Assembly: GCA_003647715.1 (NCBI GenBank)
Contig: QMNJ01000002.1
Location: 1 to 32,441 of the forward strand
Reading direction: 5' to 3'
Source: Candidatus Coatesiibacteriota bacterium
GTDB taxonomy: Bacteria > RBG-13-66-14 > B26-G2
Length of the DNA stretch: 32,441 nt
In this document: piece after piece, positions 7,629 to 16,245 of the stretch
Layout: each line of letters starts with the position of its first letter
Numbering within the stretch: position 1 is the first letter of the stretch
Program-made: the position numbers and the translations under genes
Notes under the pieces: model-generated
Database searches by the model: none
Seen by the model: the letters and a program-made list of their open reading frames with translations, nothing else
What the model was told of the DNA's origin: nothing

Positions 7629-9557
7629 TTGAACCCGGTATTGCCAGTATTAATATTTGCCTTACCTGTACTGTCGTTTGGAATCACTGTTTTGATAGGA
7701 CGGTATTTTCCGCTCAAGGGGGCGAGTGTTGGCATTCTTGGTTTAGTGGTCTCATTCATACTCTCCTGTGTTGTTTTCTATCAGTTGCAGGTTGACCCTA
7801 CCAGAACTATTGACCTTTCGGTTACCTGGCTTGATTTCGGTGAATATACGATTGACCTTGGGATTCTAATAGACAGGTTTGCTGCGGTTATGTTGGTAGT
7901 GGTTACACTTGTAAGTTTGTGTGTTCACATCTACTCGCTTGGGTATATGAAGGGCGACAGGCGCTTCACTACCTATTATGCATATCTATCGCTGTTCACA
8001 ATGTCCATGCTCGGTATTGTTATATCAAACAATCTATTCCAGTTATTTGTATTCTGGGAGTTGGTCGGTGTATCATCATATCTACTGATTGGCTTCTGGT
8101 TTGAGAGAAAACCCGCGGCTATGGCGGGTATGAAGGCATTTGTTGTCTGTAGGATAGGTGACTTCGGTTTTCTAATTGGTATATTAAGCCTGTTTGTGGC
8201 AACGGGCACCTTCTCGTTTGGTGCACTATTCGGTCTGTCCCAGGCGGGTGCCATATCCTCCGCTGTGCTGGTTGTGGGGGCGCTGGGTATATTCTTCGGA
8301 GCGGTGGGGAAGAGTGCGCAGTTGCCGCTATATGTTTGGCTACCTGATGCAATGGAGGGTCCCACACCGGTGAGTGCCCTCATTCACGCCGCCACTATGG
8401 TCGCAGCAGGTGTATATCTGGTCGCCAGAACACTGCCAATATTCTCTACTGTGCCTCAAATAATGGAGGTCGTTGCATGGGTCGGCGGGCTTACCGCACT
8501 GTTCTCCGCAACCATTGCGGTGGCACAGGTAGATATCAAGAGAATACTGGCATACTCTACCATAAGCCAGCTGGGCTATATGATGCTTGCCTGTGGGGTG
8601 GGTGCTGGTGCTTCCGCAATATTCCACCTCTCAACCCATGCATTCTTCAAGGCGCTATTGTTCCTTGGTGCTGGTAGTGTCATACACTCTCTACATACGA
8701 ATGATATAAGGGAGATGGGAGGGTTGTTCAGTAATATGAAGACAACGGCAACCGTATTCATTATAGGCGCTCTGTCGCTGGCGGGGTTTCCACCATTCTC
8801 TGGCTTCTTCTCCAAGGATGAGATAATGGTGAGCGTTTTGGAGAGCGGTCATGTATGGCTATACTGGATAGTGGTCTTTACCGCCTTTCTAACCGCGTTC
8901 TATATATTTAGGTTGATATTTATCGCATTCTTCGGTGAGCAATCGGAGAGGTCAAAGCATGCTGAGGAAAGCCCGAAGGTTATGACTGTGCCTATGGTCG
9001 TTCTTGCGGTTCTGTCGGTTGTTGCTGGATGGATTGCCATTCCGGGTGTAGGTCCTGGCTTCGCAGAAATCGGTGGATTTGAGCTTCATCATCTCCACAT
9101 CAACTGGTCTGCAATGGGGACTTCATTTCTGGTGGTGCTGATGGGAATTGGTGTTGCATGGGCTATTTACTCAAGAAGGTTTGTGGAAAGCAGAAGTATT
9201 TATAATACATTCAAGCCGATATCAAAACTCCTGGAGAATAAGTGGTATGTTGATGAGATATATAACTTCTTCATAGTTCAGCCGGTGATATTCTTTTCCA
9301 GGTTATTATTTGCCTTTGATATGGTCATAGTTGATGGGGCGGTGAATCTGGCTGGTTGGCTTGGAGTGAGGTTGTCCAAGTTTGAGGGTGAGTTTGACCT
9401 GGCGGTGGTTGATGGAGCGGTTAATGGCACCGCCTGGACCGCCCGAACCTTCGGTAGAGCAGTAAGAAGAATTCAGACCGGACTTATCCAGGAATATGTG
9501 ATTGTTGCATCTGTGGCGATACTGGCTCTGATTATTATCGGCTATTACCTTATGTGA
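7629..9557 (+). CDS. nuoL: NADH-quinone oxidoreductase subunit L (proton-pumping antiporter-like)
   Basis: The distal antiporter-like subunit, 642 residues, with about 14 or more hydrophobic helices. Typical elements are seen: FVFWELVGVSSYLLIGFW with the essential TM5 glutamate, GKSAQLPLYVWLPDAMEG, TPVSALIHAATMVAAGVYL and STHAFFKALLFLGAGSVIH. The C-terminal part contains two copies of a VDGAVN motif followed by RRIQTGLIQEY, as in bacterial NuoL with the long lateral helix. Translation must start at the TTG at 7629, because the nearby ATG at 7624 runs into a stop after one codon; AGGAG at 7614-7618 supports it. Confidence 0.96.
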   Translation: MNPVLPVLIFALPVLSFGITVLIGRYFPLKGASVGILGLVVSFILSCVVFYQLQVDPTRTIDLSVTWLDFGEYTIDLGILIDRFAAVMLVVVTLVSLCVHIYSLGYMKGDRRFTTYYAYLSLFTMSMLGIVISNNLFQLFVFWELVGVSSYLLIGFWFERKPAAMAGMKAFVVCRIGDFGFLIGILSLFVATGTFSFGALFGLSQAGAISSAVLVVGALGIFFGAVGKSAQLPLYVWLPDAMEGPTPVSALIHAATMVAAGVYLVARTLPIFSTVPQIMEVVAWVGGLTALFSATIAVAQVDIKRILAYSTISQLGYMMLACGVGAGASAIFHLSTHAFFKALLFLGAGSVIHSLHTNDIREMGGLFSNMKTTATVFIIGALSLAGFPPFSGFFSKDEIMVSVLESGHVWLYWIVVFTAFLTAFYIFRLIFIAFFGEQSERSKHAEESPKVMTVPMVVLAVLSVVAGWIAIPGVGPGFAEIGGFELHHLHINWSAMGTSFLVVLMGIGVAWAIYSRRFVESRSIYNTFKPISKLLENKWYVDEIYNFFIVQPVIFFSRLLFAFDMVIVDGAVNLAGWLGVRLSKFEGEFDLAVVDGAVNGTAWTARTFGRAVRRIQTGLIQEYVIVASVAILALIIIGYYLM

Positions 9558-9587
9558 TGTATATGTAAGATGGAGGGTTCGTAGATT

Positions 9588-11057
9588 ATGAATATTCCGC
9601 ATTTACTGTCAATAATCGTCTTCACTCCAGTTGTGGGTATTATAGTCCTGCTATTTGTGGATGGGAAGAAGCATAAATTCATCAGATGGTTCTCAGCCAT
9701 TATTACCCTAATAGTACTGATATTATCCTTCTTTGTGTTTAAACAGTTCAATTTTTCAGAATCGGGTGTTCAGTTGGTGGAGAAGGGGATGTGGATACCG
9801 CAGTTCAATATTAAATACTTCCTGGGCGTTGATGGGTTATCACTTCCACTATTCTTTTTAACTGCACTTCTATCGTTTCTTGCATGTGTTGGCAGTTTCG
9901 GTATCAAGGAGAGGGTGAAGGAATATTTTATCCTTTACCTTCTTCTGGTCACTGGTATGCTGGGTGTCTTCGTAGCACTTGATATGGTCATCTTCTACAT
10001 ATTCTGGGAGGTTGTGCTGGTGCCGATGTATTTCCTAATAGGCATCTGGGGTGGTCCGAAGAGGGAGTATGCGGCGATTAAGTTCTTTCTTTATACATTG
10101 TTTGGAAGCGTGGTAATGCTATTGGGTATCCTTGCACTCTATTTTACCAGCAACCCTCATACATTTGATATGATGGAGATAATCGCCCAGAGAGCAACAT
10201 TTACCAGAAACTTCCAGATTATTGTCTGGCTTGCTATGTTTATCGGTTTCGCTATCAAAGTGCCAATATTTCCCTTCCACACCTGGCTTCCAGATGCCCA
10301 TGTTGAGGCACCCACCCCAATATCAGTGCTCCTGGCGGGTATACTTCTAAAGATGGGAGGTTATGGTTTCCTGAGGTTGTCGTTTCCAATGTTGCCCGAG
10401 GCAAGCAAATACTTCGCCACCTTCTTCGCCATTCTGGGATTTATCAATATTGTGTATGGAGCGCTGGTGGCTATGGCGCAGAAGGATTTGAAGAAGTTGA
10501 TTGCCTATTCATCGGTGAGCCACATGGGTTATGTTCTTCTTGGTTTTGCCTCCATGACCCAGATGGGGTATATAGGCGGTGTTCTACAGATGTTCAACCA
10601 TGGAATTATAACTGGGGCGTTGTTCTTACTTGTTGGTGTGATATATGACAGAGCACATACAAGGGATATATATGCCTTCGGAGGTCTTGGAAAGACCATG
10701 CCCGTCTATTTCGGTATAATGACATTTTCATGCTTTGCTTCGCTTGGATTGCCCGGGCTTGCCGGCTTCGTCAGTGAATTCTTATGTCTAATTGGTGCAT
10801 TTTCGGTATTCAAGGTGATAGTCATTGCAAGTGCATCCGGCATGATAATAACCGCCGCCTATTTCCTGTGGACGCTTCAGCGAATGTTTATGGGGTCCGA
10901 GAATGAGAGGTGGAAGGATTTACCCGATATGAGCGGAAGGGAGCTGTTCACTTTAATTCCCCTGATGATACTTATGCTTCTTATCGGTGTATATCCAAAG
11001 ATTATTGTTCAGGTTATGAAGCCCACACTTAACTATCTGGTTGGGCTGATGTATTAG
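9588..11057 (+). CDS. nuoM: NADH-quinone oxidoreductase subunit M (proton-pumping antiporter-like)
   Basis: Second antiporter-like pump subunit, 489 residues, about 14 hydrophobic helices. Diagnostic stretches are MVIFYIFWEVVLVPMYFLIG (TM5 glutamate), IKVPIFPFHTWLPDAHVEAP, TPISVLLAGILLKMGGYG and LIAYSSVSHMGYVLLG. The ATG at 9588 has GGAGGG at 9572-9577. It lies 30 bases after nuoL and 40 before nuoN. There is nothing unusual in the sequence; all signatures of a working pump are kept. Confidence 0.96.
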   Translation: MNIPHLLSIIVFTPVVGIIVLLFVDGKKHKFIRWFSAIITLIVLILSFFVFKQFNFSESGVQLVEKGMWIPQFNIKYFLGVDGLSLPLFFLTALLSFLACVGSFGIKERVKEYFILYLLLVTGMLGVFVALDMVIFYIFWEVVLVPMYFLIGIWGGPKREYAAIKFFLYTLFGSVVMLLGILALYFTSNPHTFDMMEIIAQRATFTRNFQIIVWLAMFIGFAIKVPIFPFHTWLPDAHVEAPTPISVLLAGILLKMGGYGFLRLSFPMLPEASKYFATFFAILGFINIVYGALVAMAQKDLKKLIAYSSVSHMGYVLLGFASMTQMGYIGGVLQMFNHGIITGALFLLVGVIYDRAHTRDIYAFGGLGKTMPVYFGIMTFSCFASLGLPGLAGFVSEFLCLIGAFSVFKVIVIASASGMIITAAYFLWTLQRMFMGSENERWKDLPDMSGRELFTLIPLMILMLLIGVYPKIIVQVMKPTLNYLVGLMY

Positions 11058-11097
11058 GGAGGTTAGTGCGAATTTTTTAATGAGGACAATATAGATT

Positions 11098-12552
11098 ATG
11101 GTTGATATAGATTTTTCATTACTATTGCCGGAGTTAATACTCATCGGTGGAGCATTCTTTATAATTGCACTTGACCTTATATTCAGAAGGAGAGTGACCT
11201 GGCTTCTATTGCCAGTATCGGTTCTTATTGTCGCCTTCGCAATGTATGTAGCGATAGACCTGGCGGGCACTGTTGCCTCAACCGTAATGAATACCTTCGT
11301 GGTAGATACCTTTTCTATTGTGATGAAGGTAATAATAATGCTGGCTACCATTTTCATCTTGATGCTGACCGATGGGTATAAACCGCTTGGGAATGCTCAT
11401 CAGGGTGAGTTCGTAGGGTTAATCTTACTTGCGTCATCTGCTATGTGCTTCATGGTCTCTGCCGGTGATATGGTGATGTTGTATGTGGCGATAGAGTTCA
11501 CCAGCATCATATCCTACATTCTTGTGGGCTACCTGCGAAGGAATCCCCTCTCTATTGAAGCTGGGATAAAGTATTTTCTTTTCGGTGCTGTGTCGTCAGC
11601 AATTATGCTTTTCGGTATGTCTCTATTGTATGTTCTCACTGCTACAACCAATCTCGGTGGGATTGTTGAGGGAATTATGCACGGTGCTGTTAATCCTAAA
11701 ATAGTCCTTGTATCAGTGTCATTGTTTATGGTTGGGCTGGCGTTTAAGATGGGGGCAGTTCCAATGCACCTCTGGGTGCCTGATGTCTATCAGGGTGCTC
11801 CCACTCCCATAACCGCATATATCTCCGTAGCATCTAAGACAGCGGGTGTCGCTGCATTTCTTAGGATTGCTTTCTGGTTTGCACCTATGCTTGATGTTGC
11901 CTCAGGTGAATGGGTCAATATTCTATCGTTTGTATCTATGGCATCTATGGTTCTTGGAACGGTGATAGGTATTCTACAGAATAACCTAAAACGGCTTCTT
12001 GCCTATTCGGCGATTTCACACATCGGGTTTATTATCATTGGTGTTATCGTGGGTCAGGAGGTGGGAATGATAGCGGTGGTGTATTATATGGTGGCATACC
12101 TGTTTATGACAATGGGTGCTTTTGCCATCGTGATAATGGTCGCTGATGCCACCGGTGGATATGAACTCAATGACTATGTGATGCTGTCTAAGAGAAAGCC
12201 ATCGCTGGCTCTTCTAATGACAATATTTTTGATATCGTTGGCGGGTATCCCCCCTACCGTCGGTTTCTTTGCCAAGTTCTATGTCTTTGCAGCCGCCATA
12301 AAGCAGGGTTATATAATGCTGGCTATAGTAGGTGTCCTGGCAAGTGTTGTTGGTCTGTTTATGTATGCCAGAGTTCTCAAGGCGATGTATCTGGATAAGA
12401 ATGATGAGATTATGAAGAAACCATTTGGAGCAATACCTCCTCCATCGTGGGCGGTGGTGGGTTTATGCCTTCTGGGCACTCTGATATTCGGTGTCTATCC
12501 AAAGCCAATAGTTGAGATTGCCAGATATTGTTGTAATCTCTTTGGTGGCTAA
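11098..12552 (+). CDS. nuoN: NADH-quinone oxidoreductase subunit N (proton-pumping antiporter-like)
   Basis: Third antiporter-like subunit, 484 residues, about 14 helices. Signatures are MLYVAIEFTSIISYILVGYL (TM5 glutamate), GLAFKMGAVPMHLWVPDVYQ, GAPTPITAYISVASKTAG and LLAYSAISHIGFIIIG. The ATG is preceded by GAGGA at 11082-11086. This is the last nuo gene: its stop lies inside a small hairpin that probably ends transcription, and the next gene points the other way with only seven bases between the stops. No nuoE, nuoF or nuoG follows. Confidence 0.96.
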   Translation: MVDIDFSLLLPELILIGGAFFIIALDLIFRRRVTWLLLPVSVLIVAFAMYVAIDLAGTVASTVMNTFVVDTFSIVMKVIIMLATIFILMLTDGYKPLGNAHQGEFVGLILLASSAMCFMVSAGDMVMLYVAIEFTSIISYILVGYLRRNPLSIEAGIKYFLFGAVSSAIMLFGMSLLYVLTATTNLGGIVEGIMHGAVNPKIVLVSVSLFMVGLAFKMGAVPMHLWVPDVYQGAPTPITAYISVASKTAGVAAFLRIAFWFAPMLDVASGEWVNILSFVSMASMVLGTVIGILQNNLKRLLAYSAISHIGFIIIGVIVGQEVGMIAVVYYMVAYLFMTMGAFAIVIMVADATGGYELNDYVMLSKRKPSLALLMTIFLISLAGIPPTVGFFAKFYVFAAAIKQGYIMLAIVGVLASVVGLFMYARVLKAMYLDKNDEIMKKPFGAIPPPSWAVVGLCLLGTLIFGVYPKPIVEIARYCCNLFGG

Positions 12553-12577
12553 AGTTCATTTAGCATTGATTTTTATT
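12548..12577 (+). terminator. Probable intrinsic terminator of the nuo operon
   Basis: A perfect hairpin GCTAAA-GTTCA-TTTAGC spans 12548-12564 and includes the nuoN stop codon. A T-rich stretch follows (TTTTTATT at about 12570-12577), which lies in the loop of a second, weaker stem ATTGAT/ATCAAT (12565-12583). The stem is short and low in GC, so termination may be modest. On the minus strand there is no T-run after the hairpin, so it should act on nuo only. It overlaps the 3' end of the opposing TPR gene. Confidence 0.45.
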
Positions 12578-13189
12578 ATCAATCCCCATTCCTAAATCTG
12601 CCTCTTCCTTGAATTCATCCATCCACTCCTCATCATATCCCTGGTCTCTGAGATAGTCAAGCCAGTCAAGGACCTGGGCAAATCTGCCCATATATATGAA
12701 TGCCTGGCAGATGTTTTTAACATATTCTATTTTAGGTTCCTTCTTCAGCAGTTCAAGATATATATTAATGACCTCTTCAAATTCACCCAGTGCAAAGAGT
12801 ATATCAGTTCTGGTTTCAAAGAGCTCAGAATCATCATAGGTAGAGAGATAGCCATTTATGGAGGGTATTACATCGCTGTATCTGTTCAAAGATATCAGGC
12901 ACTCAATTTTAAGCTTCCATGCCTCTTTGTGAGCGGGGCTTATGTCAAAGACCTTCTCAAGGCATTCTAGTGCCTTCTCGTAGCTACCCAGGGTGGCATA
13001 GATGCTGGCTAACTGTAGCCAAGCGGGCCAGAAGTCAACCTTCTGCTTGACTATTCTCTGAAGGTGTCTGGTTGCTTTGGGAAAATCCTCCGTATCAATG
13101 GCTTTTCTTGCCTGGTTTAACTCAATTACAATATTTTCAGGTATTTCTTCCTCATTTTTCATATCTGGTAAATATGGTGGAAAATACAT
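12560..13189 (-). CDS. Cytoplasmic TPR protein downstream of proline dehydrogenase
   Basis: A 209-residue protein with no signal peptide and about four TPR-like helical repeats, for example DFPKATRHLQRIVKQKVDFW, TLGSYEKALECLEKVFDISP and ALGEFEEVINIYLELLKKEP. It ends in an acidic segment. From the ATG at 13189 it overlaps the end of the proline dehydrogenase gene by 38 bases; an internal ATG ten codons in (13162) would reduce this to 11 bases. Neither has a good ribosome binding site, so translational coupling is likely. The protein-binding partner is unknown. Confidence 0.8.
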   Translation of the reverse strand: MYFPPYLPDMKNEEEIPENIVIELNQARKAIDTEDFPKATRHLQRIVKQKVDFWPAWLQLASIYATLGSYEKALECLEKVFDISPAHKEAWKLKIECLISLNRYSDVIPSINGYLSTYDDSELFETRTDILFALGEFEEVINIYLELLKKEPKIEYVKNICQAFIYMGRFAQVLDWLDYLRDQGYDEEWMDEFKEEADLGMGIDNKNQC

Positions 13190-14060
13190 AGTTTATCATT
13201 CGGGGATTCTTCCTGAATCTTCGCATAGAGTAGGCATGCCATTCTCTACCGAAGGGGACATATATTCTCATCTTGTATCCCATATTGACGAGAATGTCTC
13301 TTAGTTCAGAATCGACTCCGTATAACATCTGGAACTCAAATCCGTCGTTTTTTATACCCAGTATGTCAACGACCCTCAGGGTCTCAGCAATCATCAGTTC
13401 ATCGTGAGTGGCTGAAGCGACATAACATCCACCTCTAAGTAGTTTTTCAATGAGGTATGGGTATATTTTATCAACCTCTCTTTTGGTTTGATATGCGATT
13501 GAGCGTGGTTCAGGGTAGGTCAAACCTTTGCAGACGCGCACATTCGCTTTATAGTCAACCAGCATATCAAGGTCTGAGATTACACGCCTTATATATGCCT
13601 GAACGGCAGTACCTACATTATCGAATTTCTTTCTGAGTTCCCGATAAAGTTTGAATGTCCCGTCAATGTAGGGAGAGTCCTCTATATCAAGGCGAACAAA
13701 GTTGTTGTATCGCTTGGCATAGTTAACCAGTTCATATACATTCTCATAGCAGAGTTCATAAGATATTCCAAGCCCGAAGTGAGTCGGCTTTATGGATATA
13801 TTGGAATCAAGCCCCTCCTCTTCTATCGCATCCAGTGCCTTCTTGTATTCCTCCAGTGCATCTCTGGTCTTCTTCTCCTCAGTGACGCTTTCACCCAGAA
13901 CATCCAGGGTGGCGCAGACATTTCTCCTGTTTAACCCCTTTACCACCTTTATTCCATCGTTGAGCTCTGTTCCAGCGATATATCTCCTGGCGAAAACATA
14001 GACAATGGGTTTAGGAATAGCGTGCATTCCATAAATAAACAGATTGCTAAAGATACCCAT
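13152..14060 (-). CDS. Proline dehydrogenase (FAD-dependent, monofunctional)
   Basis: Oxidises L-proline to pyrroline-5-carboxylate with FAD, passing electrons to the quinone pool in the family. The 302-residue length matches single-domain bacterial enzymes. Barrel motifs in order: SIKP (89-92), RLDIED (123-128), VQAYIRR (153-159), RVCKG (175-179), ATHD (217-220), FQMLYG (243-248) and YVPFGREWHAYSMRR (267-281). The last holds the arginine pair that binds the substrate carboxylate. The start is fixed by GGGAGGAA just upstream, and a good promoter lies 54-81 bases upstream. No pyrroline-5-carboxylate dehydrogenase is in the window. The fused PutA form is excluded by length. Confidence 0.9.
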   Translation of the reverse strand: MGIFSNLFIYGMHAIPKPIVYVFARRYIAGTELNDGIKVVKGLNRRNVCATLDVLGESVTEEKKTRDALEEYKKALDAIEEEGLDSNISIKPTHFGLGISYELCYENVYELVNYAKRYNNFVRLDIEDSPYIDGTFKLYRELRKKFDNVGTAVQAYIRRVISDLDMLVDYKANVRVCKGLTYPEPRSIAYQTKREVDKIYPYLIEKLLRGGCYVASATHDELMIAETLRVVDILGIKNDGFEFQMLYGVDSELRDILVNMGYKMRIYVPFGREWHAYSMRRFRKNPRMINYVFSTIFTRYEK

Positions 14061-14113
14061 AGTATTCCTCCCGTGTATGTGCAGTAAATGTTATAAACAG
14101 TTAGTTTCTAAAA

Positions 14114-14141
14114 ATTATAACTTTCTTAAACATCTAAACAA
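14114..14141 (-). promoter_or_regulatory. Promoter of the proline dehydrogenase/TPR pair
   Basis: Read on the minus strand: TTGTTT (14141-14136), 16-base spacer, perfect TATAAT (14119-14114). The expected leader is about 50 bases and contains the strong ribosome binding site next to the ATG at 14060. This makes the two downstream genes a transcription unit of their own. The rest of the gap 14061-14193 shows nothing else clear. Confidence 0.45.
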
Positions 14142-14193
14142 CATTTTTTCTAAATGGCTATCTTGCTCTCAGGTAAAGCAATTCCTTTATTGT

Positions 14194-14748
14194 CTAAAAT
14201 ACTTTAAGGATAGTATATGCTGTTTTAATCAATAGCCACAGTGGAGTTATATATACCAGTATTACTACTGTTAATCCCAGTATAAAAAACATGGTGATTA
14301 AACCTTTGTATAGTGTAACTGATATAGGGTTGTAGGTGAAGTTTTTCAGGCGAATTGCTGAATAGATACTTCTCATGTATCCTCTTACAAAGGGTGGAAC
14401 CGTTCCCCATAGGAGCCCCACCAGAGCAGTTGTTGTGGGGACCAGTATTAAAATGTAATGTAAGTTGCCATTCTTAACTGCTTTGTAATTAGGTAGTATA
14501 TATCTGAACAGTGTGGTTACGGTGAGGAATATGACCACAGATATAATGGCAACGCCAATGCTTACTGTGAAATGTTGCTTTGCTGTTTCTGAGAACATTG
14601 CAAAGATAATCCCCAGGAGTAGTAGTGACAGGTAAGTTATAATGTATTTGGTGTTGATTATACCGAAGGAGAAAGCAACAATTATTACCACTGGAAGAAT
14701 GTAAAGAGCAATCAGATTTATTCTCTCTATGGTTTCTACAACATCCAT
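14194..14748 (-). CDS. Small polytopic membrane protein, unknown family
   Basis: I do not recognise this 184-residue protein. It has about five hydrophobic helices (roughly residues 12-30, 33-51, 61-84, 97-118 and 148-172) separated by short basic loops such as RYILPNYKAVKNGN and RSIYSAIRLKNF, and a largely hydrophobic composition throughout. A glycine-, proline- and tryptophan-containing stretch LLWGTVPPFVRGY (112-124) is the only motif-like part. Layout resembles small Yip1-like or YIP1-domain proteins in its spread of helices, but I see no diagnostic motif. It stands between hslU and the proline dehydrogenase gene and appears to have its own promoter. The ATG at 14748 has no obvious Shine-Dalgarno sequence at normal distance. 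Confidence 0.7.
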   Translation of the reverse strand: MDVVETIERINLIALYILPVVIIVAFSFGIINTKYIITYLSLLLLGIIFAMFSETAKQHFTVSIGVAIISVVIFLTVTTLFRYILPNYKAVKNGNLHYILILVPTTTALVGLLWGTVPPFVRGYMRSIYSAIRLKNFTYNPISVTLYKGLITMFFILGLTVVILVYITPLWLLIKTAYTILKVF

Positions 14749-14778
14749 AATAAATTAGCCGAAAAACTCACAACTCCT

Positions 14779-14807
14779 ATTATAATTTTATAAAAAGTAT
14801 TTGTGAA
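14779..14807 (-). promoter_or_regulatory. Promoter of the small membrane protein gene
   Basis: On the minus strand: TTCACA (14807-14802; five of six consensus bases), 17-base spacer, perfect TATAAT (14784-14779). Transcription would start about 24 bases before the ATG at 14748. It partly overlaps the hairpin that follows hslU. Confidence 0.5.
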
Positions 14808-14826
14808 ATCAATCACTATTTTTATA
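14789..14826 (-). other. AT-rich imperfect hairpin at the end of hslU
   Basis: Outer arms TATAAAAA / TTTTTATA (14789-14796 and 14819-14826) enclose an inner GTGA/TCAC stem (14803-14806, 14813-14816). It overlaps the hslU stop codon and, on the minus strand, the descending arm carries five Ts. It might be a weak terminator or 3' stabiliser for the hslVU message. The outer stem is all A-T, so I give it little weight. Confidence 0.25.
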
Positions 14827-16243
14827 GAATATACTTTGCTAGGTCCTCGTCTTTCATTATCTTGGAAAGCCGTTCTTTAACATACTCTGCGTCTATCTTG
14901 ACCTTTGAATTCTTTAATCTGGGTGAGTTAAATGATACATCCTCTAACAACTTCTCCATGATGGTGTGTAATCTCCTCGCACCTATGTTCTCCATCCTGT
15001 CGTTTGCCATTGCCGCATATTCCGCTATCTGATAGATTGCATCATCAGTGAACTCAAGTTCCACACCCTCAGTTGAAAGAAGTGCCTTATATTGTTTTAC
15101 TAATGCATTCTCGGGTTTTGTAAGTATCTCTACGAAGTCGTCCCTGGTCAAACTGCTCAGTTCCACCCTAATGGGGAATCTGCCCTGCATCTCGGGAATA
15201 AGGTCTGATGGCTTGGTTATATGGAAAGCTCCTGCAGCGATAAATAGAATATGATTGGTCCTCACCATTCCATATTTGGTCATAACTGTGGTTCCCTCTA
15301 TTATAGGTAATAGGTCCCTCTGGACACCCTCTCTTGATACATCGGGACCGTGCCCGCTTTCCCTGCCCGCTACCTTGTCTATCTCGTCTATAAATATTAT
15401 TCCCATTGACTCAACCTTGTCAAGAGCGCAGGATACGACTTTGTCCATATCAATTAGTTTACTTGCCTCCTCCTCTGTAAGTATGTCCAGGGCTTCATCT
15501 ATCTTTACTTTACGTGTCTTGGTCTTATGTGGGAAGGCGCTTGATAGCATCTCGGATATATTCTCCATCTCCTCAAATCCAGCACCTGAAAAGACCTCCA
15601 CCAGGGGGAAGGACCTGGTGGTGGTCTCTATCTCTATTTCCCTATCGTCAAATTCACCCGCCCTAAGTTTCTCTCTCAGTTGCTCTCTGCTCTTCTTCCA
15701 TTGATTGTATGCTCTCTCTTCTTCCTCCTTGAGATTTGTGGATTCTTCTGAATCATCCTGTTTTAAGACGCCCGCCTTCCCTACATTTTTTTGATGTGGT
15801 GAGCGTATGGGGGGAAGGAGGATGTCAAGTATTTTCTCCTCTGCAATCTTCTGTGCTCTCTCCTCCACATTGTTCATCATCCGTTCTTTCTCTGTGGAGA
15901 CCGCTATCTCAACCAGGTCTCTAACCATTGATTCCACATCCCTGCCAACATAACCAACCTCGGTGAACTTGCTTGCTTCCACCTTCATAAATGGTGCATC
16001 AGCCAGTTTGGCAAGTCGCCTGGCAATCTCGGTCTTACCAACCCCGGTTGGACCAATCATTATAATGTTCTTGGGAGCTACCTCCTCCGCCAAATCCTCC
16101 GGCAGGTGAAGACGGCGCCACCTGTTCCTCATAGCTATGGCAACCATCCTCTTCGCCTCGTTTTGACCGATGATATACTTGTCCAGTTCCCTTACTATAT
16201 CTTCGGGGGTCAGGGTTTCTTTAAGTTTAAGTTCGTCATCCAT
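14822..16243 (-). CDS. hslU: ATP-dependent protease ATPase subunit HslU (ClpY)
   Basis: AAA+ unfoldase that feeds substrates into the HslV peptidase. The N-terminus has the HslU pattern LTPEDIVRELDKYIIGQNEAK, written here as LTPEDIVREL then DKYIIGQNEAK (11-31). Walker A GPTGVGKT is at 64-71, the pore motif GYVGRDVESMVRD follows near 98-110, and Walker B is IIFIDEID near residue 280. Between about 120 and 250 lies the charged, variable I-domain, here rich in E, R and K. The C-terminus DLAKYIL matches the tail that inserts into HslV pockets. The length of 473 is normal. It starts two bases after the hslV stop. Confidence 0.97.
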   Translation of the reverse strand: MDDELKLKETLTPEDIVRELDKYIIGQNEAKRMVAIAMRNRWRRLHLPEDLAEEVAPKNIIMIGPTGVGKTEIARRLAKLADAPFMKVEASKFTEVGYVGRDVESMVRDLVEIAVSTEKERMMNNVEERAQKIAEEKILDILLPPIRSPHQKNVGKAGVLKQDDSEESTNLKEEEERAYNQWKKSREQLREKLRAGEFDDREIEIETTTRSFPLVEVFSGAGFEEMENISEMLSSAFPHKTKTRKVKIDEALDILTEEEASKLIDMDKVVSCALDKVESMGIIFIDEIDKVAGRESGHGPDVSREGVQRDLLPIIEGTTVMTKYGMVRTNHILFIAAGAFHITKPSDLIPEMQGRFPIRVELSSLTRDDFVEILTKPENALVKQYKALLSTEGVELEFTDDAIYQIAEYAAMANDRMENIGARRLHTIMEKLLEDVSFNSPRLKNSKVKIDAEYVKERLSKIMKDEDLAKYIL

Positions 16244-16245
16244 AA

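Noticed and set aside
15255..15704. A 149-codon open frame on the plus strand inside hslU
   Set aside because: It is antisense to a conserved gene, serine-rich as expected of a shadow frame, and shows no family or ribosome binding site.
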